Assembly: GCA_030867875.1 (NCBI GenBank)
Contig: JAOWCC010000655.1
Coordinates: forward strand, 6,425,083-6,489,082
Direction of reading: 5' to 3'
DNA: 64,000 nucleotides
Source of the DNA: Actinernus sp. WN-2022
Taxonomy: Eukaryota; Cnidaria; Anthozoa; Actiniaria; Actinernidae
A model generated the notes under the pieces. It made no database searches. It was given only the letters and a program-made list of their open reading frames with translations, and was not told the DNA's origin. Both the position numbers and the translations under genes were made by a program. Of this stretch, positions 55,039-64,000 are shown one piece after another (the stretch's first letter is position 1; each line of letters begins with the position of its first letter).

Positions 55039-55190
55039 TTTTAGTGTACCACATCCCCCAGTTCTTGGCAAAATATCAGACAGTGCACCACATTAACTGC
55101 CAAACAGTTGAAAAGAAAAACCATCTGCAGAACATAACTTTCCACCGAGGAAGCCAAAAAGGTGGCAAGAACTCCAATTACACAGTTCAG
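55039..55190 (+). CDS. 14-exon gene, exon 13
   Basis: Acceptor ctttccag, donor CAG|GTATTC. Completes a valine codon, then LVYHIPQFLAKYQTVHHINC, QTVEKKNHLQNITFHRGSQK and GGKNSNYTVQ. Ends in phase 0. Confidence 0.85.
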
Positions 55191-55331
55191 GTATTCATTG
55201 AAGAACCAGTTATTATAAATGCGGTGTTTTAAAACAGCACAATTTAGTTTATTTAACAGATCTTAATTGATTGTTTTACTAATATTCATTGCATACTTTA
55301 AATTAAGGGTAGACCATAATAGCTGATATTA

Positions 55332-55555
55332 CAGTGGTGTCTATGAATAGCAGTTTCAGCAGGATTGACCCAAATACCTCACTTCGATGTAATGAAACGC
55401 TATTCAAACTGTGTATCTAAATTAGTCGTGCTTGTTAGAGAGAGTGTTGGTGTCATGCAAGAATGATGGTTTCAATGGCACTTCGTTACATCGAAGTGAG
55501 GTGTTTGGGTCAATATACTGCTGAAACAGCTATTGGTACAATATAGATGCCACTG
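55332..55555. mobile_element. Tc1/mariner-like MITE, copy B, in the last intron
   Basis: Ends CAGTGGTGTCTAT and ATAGATGCCACTG, flanked by TA at 55,330-55,331 and 55,556-55,557. Inner AATAGCAGTTTCAGCA mirrors TGCTGAAACAGCTATT. Length 224 bp. Same family as 46,318-46,502. Confidence 0.9.
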
Positions 55556-55618
55556 TAATATCTGCTATTATCACTAGTCTAACATTTTTTACAATATTAT
55601 CCCTTCCTATTTTCACAG

Positions 55619-55708
55619 ATTATGGCACGGGAAAATCGTGGACTGTTTGCCCGAATCAATAATAGCAAGCGGGAGAAGAGAGTTTACAGGAAGAGGAGCA
55701 CTCCATAA
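55619..55708 (+). CDS. 14-exon gene, exon 14 (last)
   Basis: Acceptor ttttcacag. Reads IMARENRGLFARINNSKREK and RVYRKRSTP, then TAA at 55,706-55,708. The basic tail could be a nuclear localisation signal. The 3' UTR runs into a mobile element about 55 bp later, and the first AATAAA (about 56,335) lies inside that element. Confidence 0.85.
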   Translation: MMARENRGLFARINNSKREKRVYRKRSTP

Positions 55709-55969
55709 AATGGCAATGAACCATGTATCGAGTTTTGACAGAAATTCCTTTTGTACATAGATGTTGTAGTTGAAATTGACCATTCAGTTCAATAGCGCTG
55801 CGCGGTAATACTAAAAATAGATTGTCTGAAACGAGACCCCCCGCAAAACTCAGACAAACACACGCGGCTGTTTACAGTATTTCAGTGACTTTGAGAGTCG
55901 TGTTAGAACATGATTCATAGGTTTTTCGATCAAAAAAAAGAAGAAATACCTGAAATAAGATTCCCAGTC

Positions 55970-56152
55970 ATATCAGTAATGGTAACTACCAAGCACTGTT
56001 GCTGGGGAAGGTGTAAGAGTGACTCTAGATGTATAAAAACCTTCATAAATCGCTCAAAGAGATATCCTCTCGGAGATGGAAGCATCGATTGGTACACCGC
56101 TAGCAGAGTTTCTCATCTTTTCTCAGTGCTTTTCCGTTCCAAAACTCAGTGA
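55970..56152 (+). pseudogene. THAP zinc-finger start, truncated
   Basis: Plus-strand codons MVTTKHCCWGRCKSDSR match the beginning of a THAP (C2CH) DNA-binding domain, with the first Cys pair of the CxxxC kind. The frame then diverges (CIKTFINRSKRYPLG) and stops at 56,152, so the His and last Cys are missing. THAP domains are common at the N-terminus of DNA-transposon proteins. Confidence 0.5.
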
Positions 56153-56995
56153 GAAATGTCAGCGTTGGATAAATGTTTTTACAGGAGACTTCAAAAGCAC
56201 AGAATAATAACGAGACAAGTGGGCATGAATTGAAATGCAAAGGGGAGTTTGTCTGAACTATACACTACCCGCCAGTAAACATAGCGAGAAGGAATTACAG
56301 TTCAACCATAGTTTACTTGAATTTATGGATTTGAAATAAAGTTTTGAAGCGAACTGACTCATGTACATCTACAATGCTTTGATTTATTTTACGAACACAA
56401 ATGAAGTTTTAAAATCTCTTTCCTAAATGTCGCACGGAATGGGTATCTTGCAGGTAATTTGAAAACTCGACAAATGCAAAACATAATATAATAGCTTGAA
56501 AGAGCACACCAAAATATAAAGCAAGACTGCTTAATTTTAGGGTAATATTTTTTTTACAAAGCTATAAATTTGCAAACAAAAATATCATTTGTACAGAGAA
56601 ATATTACAGAGAAAATTCCGGGCATATTTGTCTGTGAAGATTTGTCTAACCATAAATGATTAGCTCGTACCTTTGTTAGTCTGTTCAAAATCTTGCAGTT
56701 GGTATCTATTTTCCAGCCATTACATTAGTTTTGGTCTCCGATGAATTTAATTTTAAAGAATTTCAAATATTAAGTTACCTGCTGGCTACAATATACAGTC
56801 AATATTCCCATTCGCCGATGAATCTCTTACGAAAAACCTGACTTTTCAAAGTTTAGGTAAGTCTTACAACGATATTCAATGGGAAAAGATAGGTTTGGGA
56901 TTCAGCTAGAGATTGACTATATTAAACGTGGTTTGCGGCAACGAATAGGCCAGTCCAAGATAATTTCCACCACTTTTTGTAGGAGCCGGGGAAAC

Positions 56996-57387
56996 GGCGC
57001 GAAATACAGTGTTTGTATGGGAATCAGATGCCAACTAATTTCCGTAAAATCGAGTTTCTGAAATATTCACTGTCAGCAAACTTAAGATACCAGGTAAAAG
57101 ATTAACTGATCAAAATTTGAGGGATGTAGCTGTGCTGGAAAGCGTGCAATCGCGTTTTCAGTTTTCTATACCTTTGTCTGTAAATTTTCCCGCGTTGTTA
57201 CAGCCGAAATGTATGGGAATCTGATTGCACGCTTCCCAGTACAACTACATCCCTTACATTTTGATCAGTTAATCTCTTACCTGGTATCTTAAGTTTGCAG
57301 ACAGTGAATATTTCCGAAATTCGATTTTACGGAAATTATTTGGCATCGGATTCGTCGGATTCCCATACAAACACTGTATTTCGCGCC
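56996..57387. mobile_element. Hairpin MITE, complete copy
   Basis: GGCGCGAAATACAGTGTTTG mirrors AACACTGTATTTCGCGCC. Both arms run about 165 bp through ACTTAAGATACCAGGTAA and TGATCAAAAT. A partial copy lies at 37,509-37,757, outside any ISL2EU-like element, so it is an independent family nested here. Confidence 0.8.
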
Positions 57388-57899
57388 ATCTTTGCACCCC
57401 TAGACGCGAAACTCGCTTGATAAGATCGCCGTTTGTCGCTTTGTTTCAATCCTCTGTATTTTAGCCAACGTTTAAGCTGTTCGACAGTACAATCATCAGG
57501 TTCTCCTTCGTAATATAATGCAGGAAAGCCGTCATTTCTGGTAGAATAGTCAGACGACGAACTGAAGTGCTAGTCAATTCTTGTAAGTTCTAACGCGAAA
57601 AGTGGTAAATGTGTCTGAGTCACGCGGGGGGTCTAAAAATTTGTGACGTCATTGCCGCGCAGCGCTATTTGACCATGGGTCTAAACAAACTAGTTCAATT
57701 TGACCCGGTCAATATTCAAACTAGTTCAATTTGACCCGGTCAAAACAAACTAGTTGAAATTGACCATGGTCAAAACGAACTAGTTTAATTTGACTCAAAC
57801 AAATTAGTGAGCACACATTGTTGACGGTTATGTTTTTTTTAAATGACGGGGTAGGATTTGGATTAGTTTAGTTGTTTGAAGCAAACTAAAACACAAATA

Positions 57900-58620
57900 A
57901 ATTGGAGTTTCATGACAAATTCCATGCAGGTTACTACTTCATGTAAGTGTTGACTTGTTGACCCGAGAGGATCTGGGTTCTGGTTTAAGTTACTTATATA
58001 ATAAATGGTGCTTCCAAATCAACAAGCGCTGGTGTGGCGTCAGAAGAAAACTGGGTGTGTCAAGGCAGAGCTGCGGAGTTCAAATCCCTCTGAGTTCAGT
58101 ACGTGGTATTAGATCTGAATGAAAGGTAAGTGTAAATATATGGGAGGGAAGGGATGGAAGGAAGAGAGGGAGGGGAGAAAATTTCTTTAGAATCATTGAT
58201 AGCGAAACCTGGGTCAATTTGATGGTCAAATTGAACTAGTTTGTTTTGACTCATGGTCAAATTGAACTGAATGGTCAATTTCAACTGCAACAGAGACACA
58301 GAAAAAAGAATGTAATTAGATTTGAAATTGTAAAAATAATAGTGTATATATCTCTTAATAACATTAAAAGATATTAGGAGATTTTTAAGAATTTAGGACT
58401 ACATAAGCTTTAAGCTTATTTATTTTATTTAAAACAATTCAATATTGCTCTTGCATGTTGCTCCAACAAATTAAAATGCTACTGACTAAGGTTATCATGT
58501 AGAAATACTGTTGTCAGATGTTTTTAAATTATTCAGCTGCTCTAGTCAAATATATAACCACCCCTGTAGTTATGTATCTATCAATGTTAAGCCCGTGAGA
58601 GGGGAGGTGGGGGTGGACTT
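57900..58620. other. No gene recognised
   Basis: Right part of the outer foldback element, then AT-rich sequence. GGGAGGGAAGGGATGGAAGG at 58,142-58,161 is a purine-rich patch. Confidence 0.45.
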
Positions 58621-58997
58621 TTGACTGCCATTCCTTGCTTGGAGTTGGGGTTGGGATATTGCAACCAACAATTTAACATTTATAGATTGATAGGTGCAAT
58701 ACATACAAGCTATTCCAGATGCCTACGGAGAAAAGAAACGGAGAGAAAACGCGGAGAGAGGGACTCGCCATGGCCACCTAGCTTCTTCCGGTTTCCTACA
58801 GAGCCAATAATAATCGTTGTTATATCAACTGTGCACGGTCGTACCCAGGTAAAAAAAATATGTACCAAACGTTAGGCCTCTCGGGCTTTCTTCGGATTTT
58901 TCTACTTTCCCTCGCTATCTCCGCAGATTTTCCCGTTATTAATCTCCTCCCGACCGCTATTATTAAATATAGCCATGTTTCATTACGTGCCTGCCCG

Positions 58998-59811
58998 CTA
59001 AGAATCATATTTCGGCGACGTTTGACGAATGAAATTTCCAGATAAGAGGGAGTAGGGTAATTTTTTTCCTCGGGGTTTGCAATTTACGGGTCTGGCTGCC
59101 TCCTCTCCAGTGAATGCGCATCGAGGGCACGAACTGTAATCGTAGTTAACACACAGTTCATATCCCCAATTCACATACACAGGGGATGTCGGGTCTACCT
59201 CTACGACGGTGCTCGAATCACCAAAACACCGATTTCCCCAGTCGGAGCCAAACACTGTAGCAACCTCTGCAACGGTACACTCGAATCGAGTATTTTTGCG
59301 ACCAGAAAAATCTAGGCCACGTTCTTCTGCTAGCAAGAAAGCTCCTTTCCCAAAGAGAGAAACATATGACTCCTTAGAGAAAGGAACTTTCACCTGTATC
59401 CTCCGTGAAAGCCCCTCCTCCTTGCCATCTGGAGTACGGAATTTTAGCTCGTCAAACACGGCGTGTTTGACGAACCAAGATTCCCGCTCATGGGCTTCCA
59501 TGGAGTGTAGGCTAGCAGAAGCAACTGAAGTGCTGCAGCGGTTGCCAGCGTTGATGACCATCCAACTGTGGAGACCAAGATTTTCTACAAGGGAGACCCA
59601 GCTATTGAATTCAGGACCAAATCCCCGCCATCGAACGAACACCATCTTCGGCAATTATGTCCTCTATCGTCCCCTCATTATCCCTCTCCTTCTTCTGCTC
59701 CTTCTTCTCTAAAGTTATGAGTTTATCTACGTCATCTGGCCCCAAATACTCAACTATTCTTTTCGGTTTCTTGATGAGACGTCCATACCTTGTGGAAGAT
59801 TCAGCCGCCAT
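58998..59811 (-). pseudogene. Chromodomain-like protein in two overlapping frames
   Basis: ATG at 59,811 opens MAAESSTRYGRLIKKPKRIV, DDVDKLITLEKKEQKKERDN and EDIIAEDG, 66 residues. In the next frame, from about 59,640, MVFVRWRGFGPEFNSWVSLV begins a 213-residue reading with DELKFRTPDGKEEGLSRRIQ, LDFSGRKNTRFECTVAEVAT, NRCFGDSSTVVEVDPTSPVY and NYDYSSCPRCAF. VRWRGFGxEFNSWV matches the core of a chromodomain (VRWKGxxxExxTW). Joining the frames needs a one-base shift near 59,635, so this is a pseudogene, a frameshifting gene or an assembly error. The rest is not recognised. Confidence 0.45.
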
Positions 59812-59895
59812 TTTTAATGTACTGGCAGCTTCTCCAAATATGGAATATGGAATTTTCCTAATATGGAAGTGGCCGCGGGAAATTCAAAACGACAC

Positions 59896-60315
59896 TAGGG
59901 TAGGGTAGGGTAGGGTAGGGTAGGGTAGGGTAGGGTAGGGTAGGGTAGGGTAGGGTAGGGTAGGGTAGGGTAGGGTAGGGTAGGGTAGGGTAGGGTAGGG
60001 TAGGGTAGGGTAGGGTAGGGTAGGGTAGGGTAGGGTAGGGTAGGGTAGGGTAGGGTAGGGTAGGGTAGGGTAGGGTAGGGTAGGGTAGGGTAGGGTAGGG
60101 TAGGGTAGGGTAGGGTAGGGTAGGGTAGGGTAGGGTAGGGTAGGGTAGGGTAGGGTAGGGTAGGGTAGGGTAGGGTAGGGTAGGGTAGGGTAGGGTAGGG
60201 TAGGGTAGGGTAGGGTAGGGTAGGGTAGGGTAGGGTAGGGTAGGGTAGGGTAGGGTAGGGTAGGGTAGGGTAGGGTAGGGTAGGGTAGGGTAGGGTAGGG
60301 TAGGGTAGGGTAGGG
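59896..60315. repeat. (TAGGG)84 perfect pentanucleotide array
   Basis: 420 bp of contiguous TAGGG without a single deviation. It differs from the TTAGGG telomere repeat by one T. The plus strand is G-rich with three-G runs every five bases, a strong G-quadruplex pattern. The minus strand gives open frames (PYPTL repeats) in all phases, which are artefacts. Confidence 0.98.
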
Positions 60316-60366
60316 TATTTCATTGATATGCATATAAAGTTTTTCGACTTTATATTATAAAATAAA

Positions 60367-60512
60367 TAGAAGATAGCTTTCTATGTTCTATACAAAAATG
60401 ATGCACTTCTGAGCTCTTGAAATGCAGCTGAATGCACGAGCGATAGCGAGCTAGCATTTCAAGAACTCAGGCGTGCATCATTTTTGTATAGAACATAGAA
60501 AGCCAACTTCTA
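60367..60512. mobile_element. Hairpin MITE next to the TAGGG array
   Basis: TAGAAGATAGCTTTCTATGT and the complement of the right arm match over 59 bp, including TACAAAAATGATGCAC. Confidence 0.85.
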
Positions 60513-60969
60513 TTTGTTAATTACATAACGTTTATGGCCACCCAAGGCGCGACAAAGGTATCTCACGTGAAGAGATTAGAGGCCATAGACAAATGGTTCC
60601 GGAATAAATAGTTGATTTGATTGATTTGTTATGGTGTATTGGCTGTTCAAAGTTGCCCAAAAACGTGTCTTGGGTTGCCTGTGGACGAAAATCAAGCGCA
60701 CAAGAGCGCTTTACAAAACTGGCACTGGGTCTAGTTTTGACGTCATCAACAGAACACGATCGATGAGGGTCCGCAATAGGGGTTCTTAAATCCCGCAATC
60801 CCGACATTTTTTCTCTCAATCCGCAATATTTTATCTCGAATCCCGATCCCGAAAAATAATTCTCTAAAAATAAGTTTTAGTACCTTAACGAAATTTACGC
60901 CAGTAGTTGCGATAGTTCCTTTCGTAGTTGTTTTAATTACGCGACGGTTTGTAATCGTGTCTCGTCTAT

Positions 60970-61288
60970 CCACAGGTAACCCAAGCACTGTAAGTGGCAA
61001 TATTTGCTGGCATTTGTATGGGATTTTTTAGTTTTGGATTTTCAAAACTAATATTGAATAAAAAGCGAGAATACTTACAGGGTTGTGTTTATTTGTCCAT
61101 GGGCTGTGTGTGGTTATAATTTCAGCGTTTTGGGGCGAGTTTTTACCCCATACAGCCCATGGACAAATAAAAACAATCCTGTAAGTATTGTCGCTTTTTA
61201 TTCAATATTAGTTTTGAAAATCCAAGACGAAATATCGCATACAAATGCTAGGAAATATTGCCACTTACAGAGATTGGGTTACCTGTGG
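60970..61288. mobile_element. Near-perfect 319-bp foldback element
   Basis: Ends CCACAGGTAACCCAAGCACT and AGATTGGGTTACCTGTGG. Arms of roughly 130 bp pair almost fully (TGTAAGTGGCAATATT, AGTTTTG, TCCATGGGCTGT). Flanks tctatc and tctgtc may be a diverged target duplication. Short ORFs inside are reflections of the palindrome. Confidence 0.88.
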
Positions 61289-61299
61289 TCTGTCAATAT

Positions 61300-63230
61300 A
61301 CTTGCAGCCTTTTTGATTTATTAACATTTAGTCGACCTCGTTTGCTGGCACTGAGATAAGACAAGTCAAATCACCGCCAGAGATTTGTTAACGTCTTCAG
61401 TATCTCAGTAGTTATTTTTCTTTGGATCGAACCCAGAGCCTTATGGTGCATGAAACGTTAAATGTATACTCTCTCGCCACGCTCACATTGAGGAAGCTCA
61501 ATTTTCCATTTTTTCCGAATTCTTATTTTACTAGAGATGCTTGGGCGAGTGTATTAAAATGACGACGTACCTTCGTATGGCTCGTTTGACAGTTTGCGAA
61601 ATTCTCCCTTTCACTCACTGAAGCTGTAGACACTATGTTATCGAGTCCTATGACGCGCGTATACTAAGATGTGTGTTTGTTAACATTGTCGATAAGTGGT
61701 CGTGAAGATTTATTCGGGAGCAATTGAATGTGTCGTTGGGGTTCGTGCATTACTCGGAATCTTCATTTAGCGACAATATCCAATCGCAAAATGGCAATGA
61801 AGATAACGACTATATGCCGATGGTGACATGTTCATGAGGTCGCGAGTTGGTCTTTTCAATTTCGTCACGACGATTTGGAGTTTGAGGGAACTAGAGCTAG
61901 AGCTGTGAGTAATATTGTTATTTTACCATGAATTTCCTAAGATTTACAAACTTGATTAGCTACAGCTTTTGCAGAGTGTGTGTAACCGTATGTAAGAACT
62001 ACGATGGTGCCTGATTCTAGTTTTCAATTTATTTCGAAAGTAAAGTGCTGTTTTCAGATTCTTTCGAGTTATATTCCCATCTCATGATGTGCAAACAATG
62101 ATGTTAACGAAACCCAACACTGCGGTTATATCGCATCAGATTGTTTACTAAATTGAAATCTTGGTGGCGGCCAAATTGCTATAGAAAACTTGCTACAAAA
62201 ACTCAATTAAAATCGCTCGATATCAGAGAAGTTACGTTGATGATTTAGAGGTTGATAACCCCATTAATTTTGGAGGAAATGTACATTTTCTGAGGCCTAC
62301 AATCAGCGAGGAAAATTGTACTGGTAATATTTGACAGATCAGACATGCATAACTAATTAGGCGATTTTTTTTATCACAGGCGTTGCGGGCAGGCGTTCCT
62401 TCCCTTCTCCTCCCATCCCCCTACTTCCTTTTTGTCCTCGCGAGAAATTATTTTAATAAAAAAAAATTCAAGACCCCTGTTAGCCTGCAAATTTTCTTTT
62501 TAAAGCAACCCCCTTTGGTATCCAATTAATTTTCAAGATCCCTCTACAGTACCTTAAAATATTTTGGTACCCCCCTTTTCTCCAAATTTTTTTTACAATA
62601 CCCCCATTTTCTCCACCACCCCCCTCCAAGTTAAATAATGACTGGTCCCTTATCAATTAAACATCTTAGACCACCAACAAAATAAATGTTTTCTGATCAA
62701 CATTATGTAACATATAATACAAGTTGCATGAATTAACCAATATGACATTGCAATCAACACTGTAAAGCCTTTATATGCTTTCTTATTAATAAAAAAAACT
62801 TTATACCATATAGCTATCGTGTTATTATTTAGTAAATATAACTTTTTAAATGTCATTCTGGTTATACATTAGAAAAAATATTTTCAAGGGGGTGGGGGTG
62901 GGCATGCCCCCTTGTCCCCCACTAGCTGCGGCCCTGTCATCTATATACACACCTTGACAATCTTAGACTCGTATAATTATGGCTCACATTCAGATTACTA
63001 ATGTGAATTATGTTATAAATACTTCTAATGTAATTATACAAATATAACTATCAGTACTACTCAATAAAATTGATAATCCCTATTTCATGATGTATGTATA
63101 AGCTGGCTAGTCTTCTCAGTTCAAGGTTAATATTATTTTCACCCATCGAGGATAAAAATTCCTGACGTTTCCCCAACTTTTCAGTGCATGACTAGACAAC
63201 AATTTTCATTGACCAAAACATTATTCGAAT
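61300..63230. other. No gene recognised
   Basis: AT-rich sequence with polypyrimidine C-rich patches near 62,395-62,640 and a G-rich patch at 62,886-62,905. No exon, tRNA or element end supported. Confidence 0.5.
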
Positions 63231-63239
63231 GAAGTGAAA

Positions 63240-63650
63240 GTCATTATCAAAACCTATAGCCTGCCCCCAGGGGGTACACCTGCCATACAGGTATATGCCA
63301 CACCAAAGAGTATGCTTTTCAAGCTGTTTTAGTCTGAAATAGGCTATACATTTTGCCTTTTTGGTCTGGAATAGGTTACGAATAGGTTTTCAGGGGAAAA
63401 CGAAGGCGTACATTTCCATTTATTTAGCTTGTAATGACAGAGATCAGTACAGGTCCGAAAAACGGTATGGAAAATCTTATATTTTGGTCTGAAATAGGGT
63501 CACCGCTTGGAGACCCAGGTGGCGCACCCCCACCCAAAATCTCAGAGGGGCCCTCAGCTTTACATTTGTATTACAAAAGCAGTAGACACACGTACCCACT
63601 GGGTACCTATTTTTCGGACATGAGCCCATGTCGCGACAAAGACCAAACAA
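63240..63650 (+). repeat. Probable interspersed repeat with TTGGTCTGAAATAGG motifs
   Basis: TTTTAGTCTGAAATAGGCTA, TTTGGTCTGGAATAGGTTA and TTTGGTCTGAAATAGGGTC recur at about 63,328, 63,360 and 63,483. Spacing is irregular. Non-coding; family unknown. Confidence 0.5.
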
Positions 63651-64000
63651 GGATTTACACACTGAATTAATATTTGACATACAATGTTTTTTTTTCATTT
63701 TGGGTTAGTTTTAGCCGTTTCCTTTCGACTATCCTGGGCACTGCTAGTCATCTTACGTTAGAGGTATAGGCGTTATAGAGTCGACTCGCATGGAAACTAC
63801 ACGTGCAGACTGCTGTAAAATCTTAAATCCTATGCTAGATAGTTCTACAATTACGTCTCTACAGACCTCTACAATACCCAAAGCTTAGGAGAAAATAGAA
63901 ATATAACTACGACCGGTACTTCCTTCCTTAACCGAGTCTTTGTGGCTCTTGGAAGTTCAGTATTTTCTTTTCGCAGGAAAGAGTTGCCACTCGCACCCTT

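Larger units (their letters stand above)
55794..57666. mobile_element. ISL2EU-like element with AT duplication and THAP exon relic
   Basis: Ends AGCGCTGCGCGGTAAT and ATTGCCGCGCAGCGCT. Flanking AT on both sides: the outer-element arm near 58,260 gives the uninterrupted form TTCAATTTGACC, so AT is the target duplication. ISL2EU elements duplicate AT. The same ends occur at 31,963. A related GACCCCCCGC motif lies just inside both ends. Contains a THAP start and a nested hairpin. Confidence 0.7.
55763..58291. mobile_element. Outer foldback element with TTGACCATG-type repeats, interrupted
   Basis: The left end GTTGTAGTTGAAATTGACCA and the right end (reverse complement GTTGCAGTTGAAATTGACCA, ending at about 58,291) are inverted repeats. 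ACTAGTTCAATTTGACC-type units recur at 57,690-57,790 and 58,210-58,270 in both orientations. The ISL2EU-like element is inserted after the first 30 bp. Non-coding. Confidence 0.7.

Noticed and set aside
59896..60315. True telomere end
   Set aside because: The unit is TAGGG rather than TTAGGG, and 3.7 kb of ordinary sequence continues beyond it.
59884..60333. Open frames of 142-149 residues of PYPTL repeats
   Set aside because: They are translations of the (TAGGG)n array, open in every phase because the pentamer has no stop on that strand.
60746..61324. ORFs around 60.7-61.3 kb
   Set aside because: They overlap the 319-bp palindrome and lack motifs.

Overview
This window is animal nuclear DNA. 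AT-rich sequence, GT-AG introns, tRNA-derived SINEs with A and B boxes, non-LTR retrotransposons, DIRS-type tyrosine-recombinase retroelements and many hairpin MITEs are all present. No operon or ribosome-binding-site architecture is seen. The repertoire (DIRS-like RTs, CR1/L2 and Tx1 LINEs, THAP, YqaJ, OTU, Ulp1 and kinase ORFs of transposon type) suggests a cnidarian, most likely an anthozoan such as a stony coral. That assignment is inference from protein style, not from a database match.

Layout: 0-0.8 kb, two spliced exons of an OTU-protease-like gene on the minus strand, abutting a broken palindromic MITE. 1.25-3.8 kb, a decayed DIRS-like element (gag, zinc knuckle, RT) with a minisatellite in gag. 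4.9-8.6 kb, a CR1-like LINE split by two DNA transposons whose target-site duplications can be read. 8.6-16 kb, mostly non-coding with hairpin elements. 16.2-18.2 kb, an L2/CR1 tail, a SINE and a small SAP-like ORF. 18.8-28.5 kb, decayed minus-strand fragments: a kinase, a second tyrosine-recombinase retroelement, an Ulp1-like protease and a third gag. 29.1-31.5 kb, a broken Mutator-like transposase gene. 33-36.5 kb, a LINE interrupted by a complete copy of the palindromic MITE, then a Ty3/gypsy pol remnant. 36.6-39.7 kb, a Tx1-like LINE tail and a nest in which a TIR element carrying a captured exon sits inside a SINE. 39.8-43.4 kb, proline-rich minisatellites and a YqaJ-nuclease pseudogene.

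47.9-55.7 kb holds the best-preserved gene: at least 14 plus-strand exons whose splice phases nearly all agree. It encodes an uncharacterised, probably transposase-derived protein. One exon appears to carry a frameshift, and one intron uses a GC donor. 55.8-58.3 kb is a nested set of DNA elements, one with a THAP finger start and AT duplications, as in ISL2EU transposons. 59.0-59.8 kb holds a chromodomain-like ORF pair. 59,896-60,315 is an uninterrupted array of 84 copies of TAGGG. 60.3-64 kb contains hairpin elements and non-coding sequence.

The window is therefore mainly a palimpsest of transposable elements around one long gene. Several insertions can be reconstructed exactly because the interrupted host sequence reads through, or matches another copy, when the insert and one duplication are removed. 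Exon ends were read by eye from splice consensus and reading phase; family names come from remembered motif patterns, not searches.
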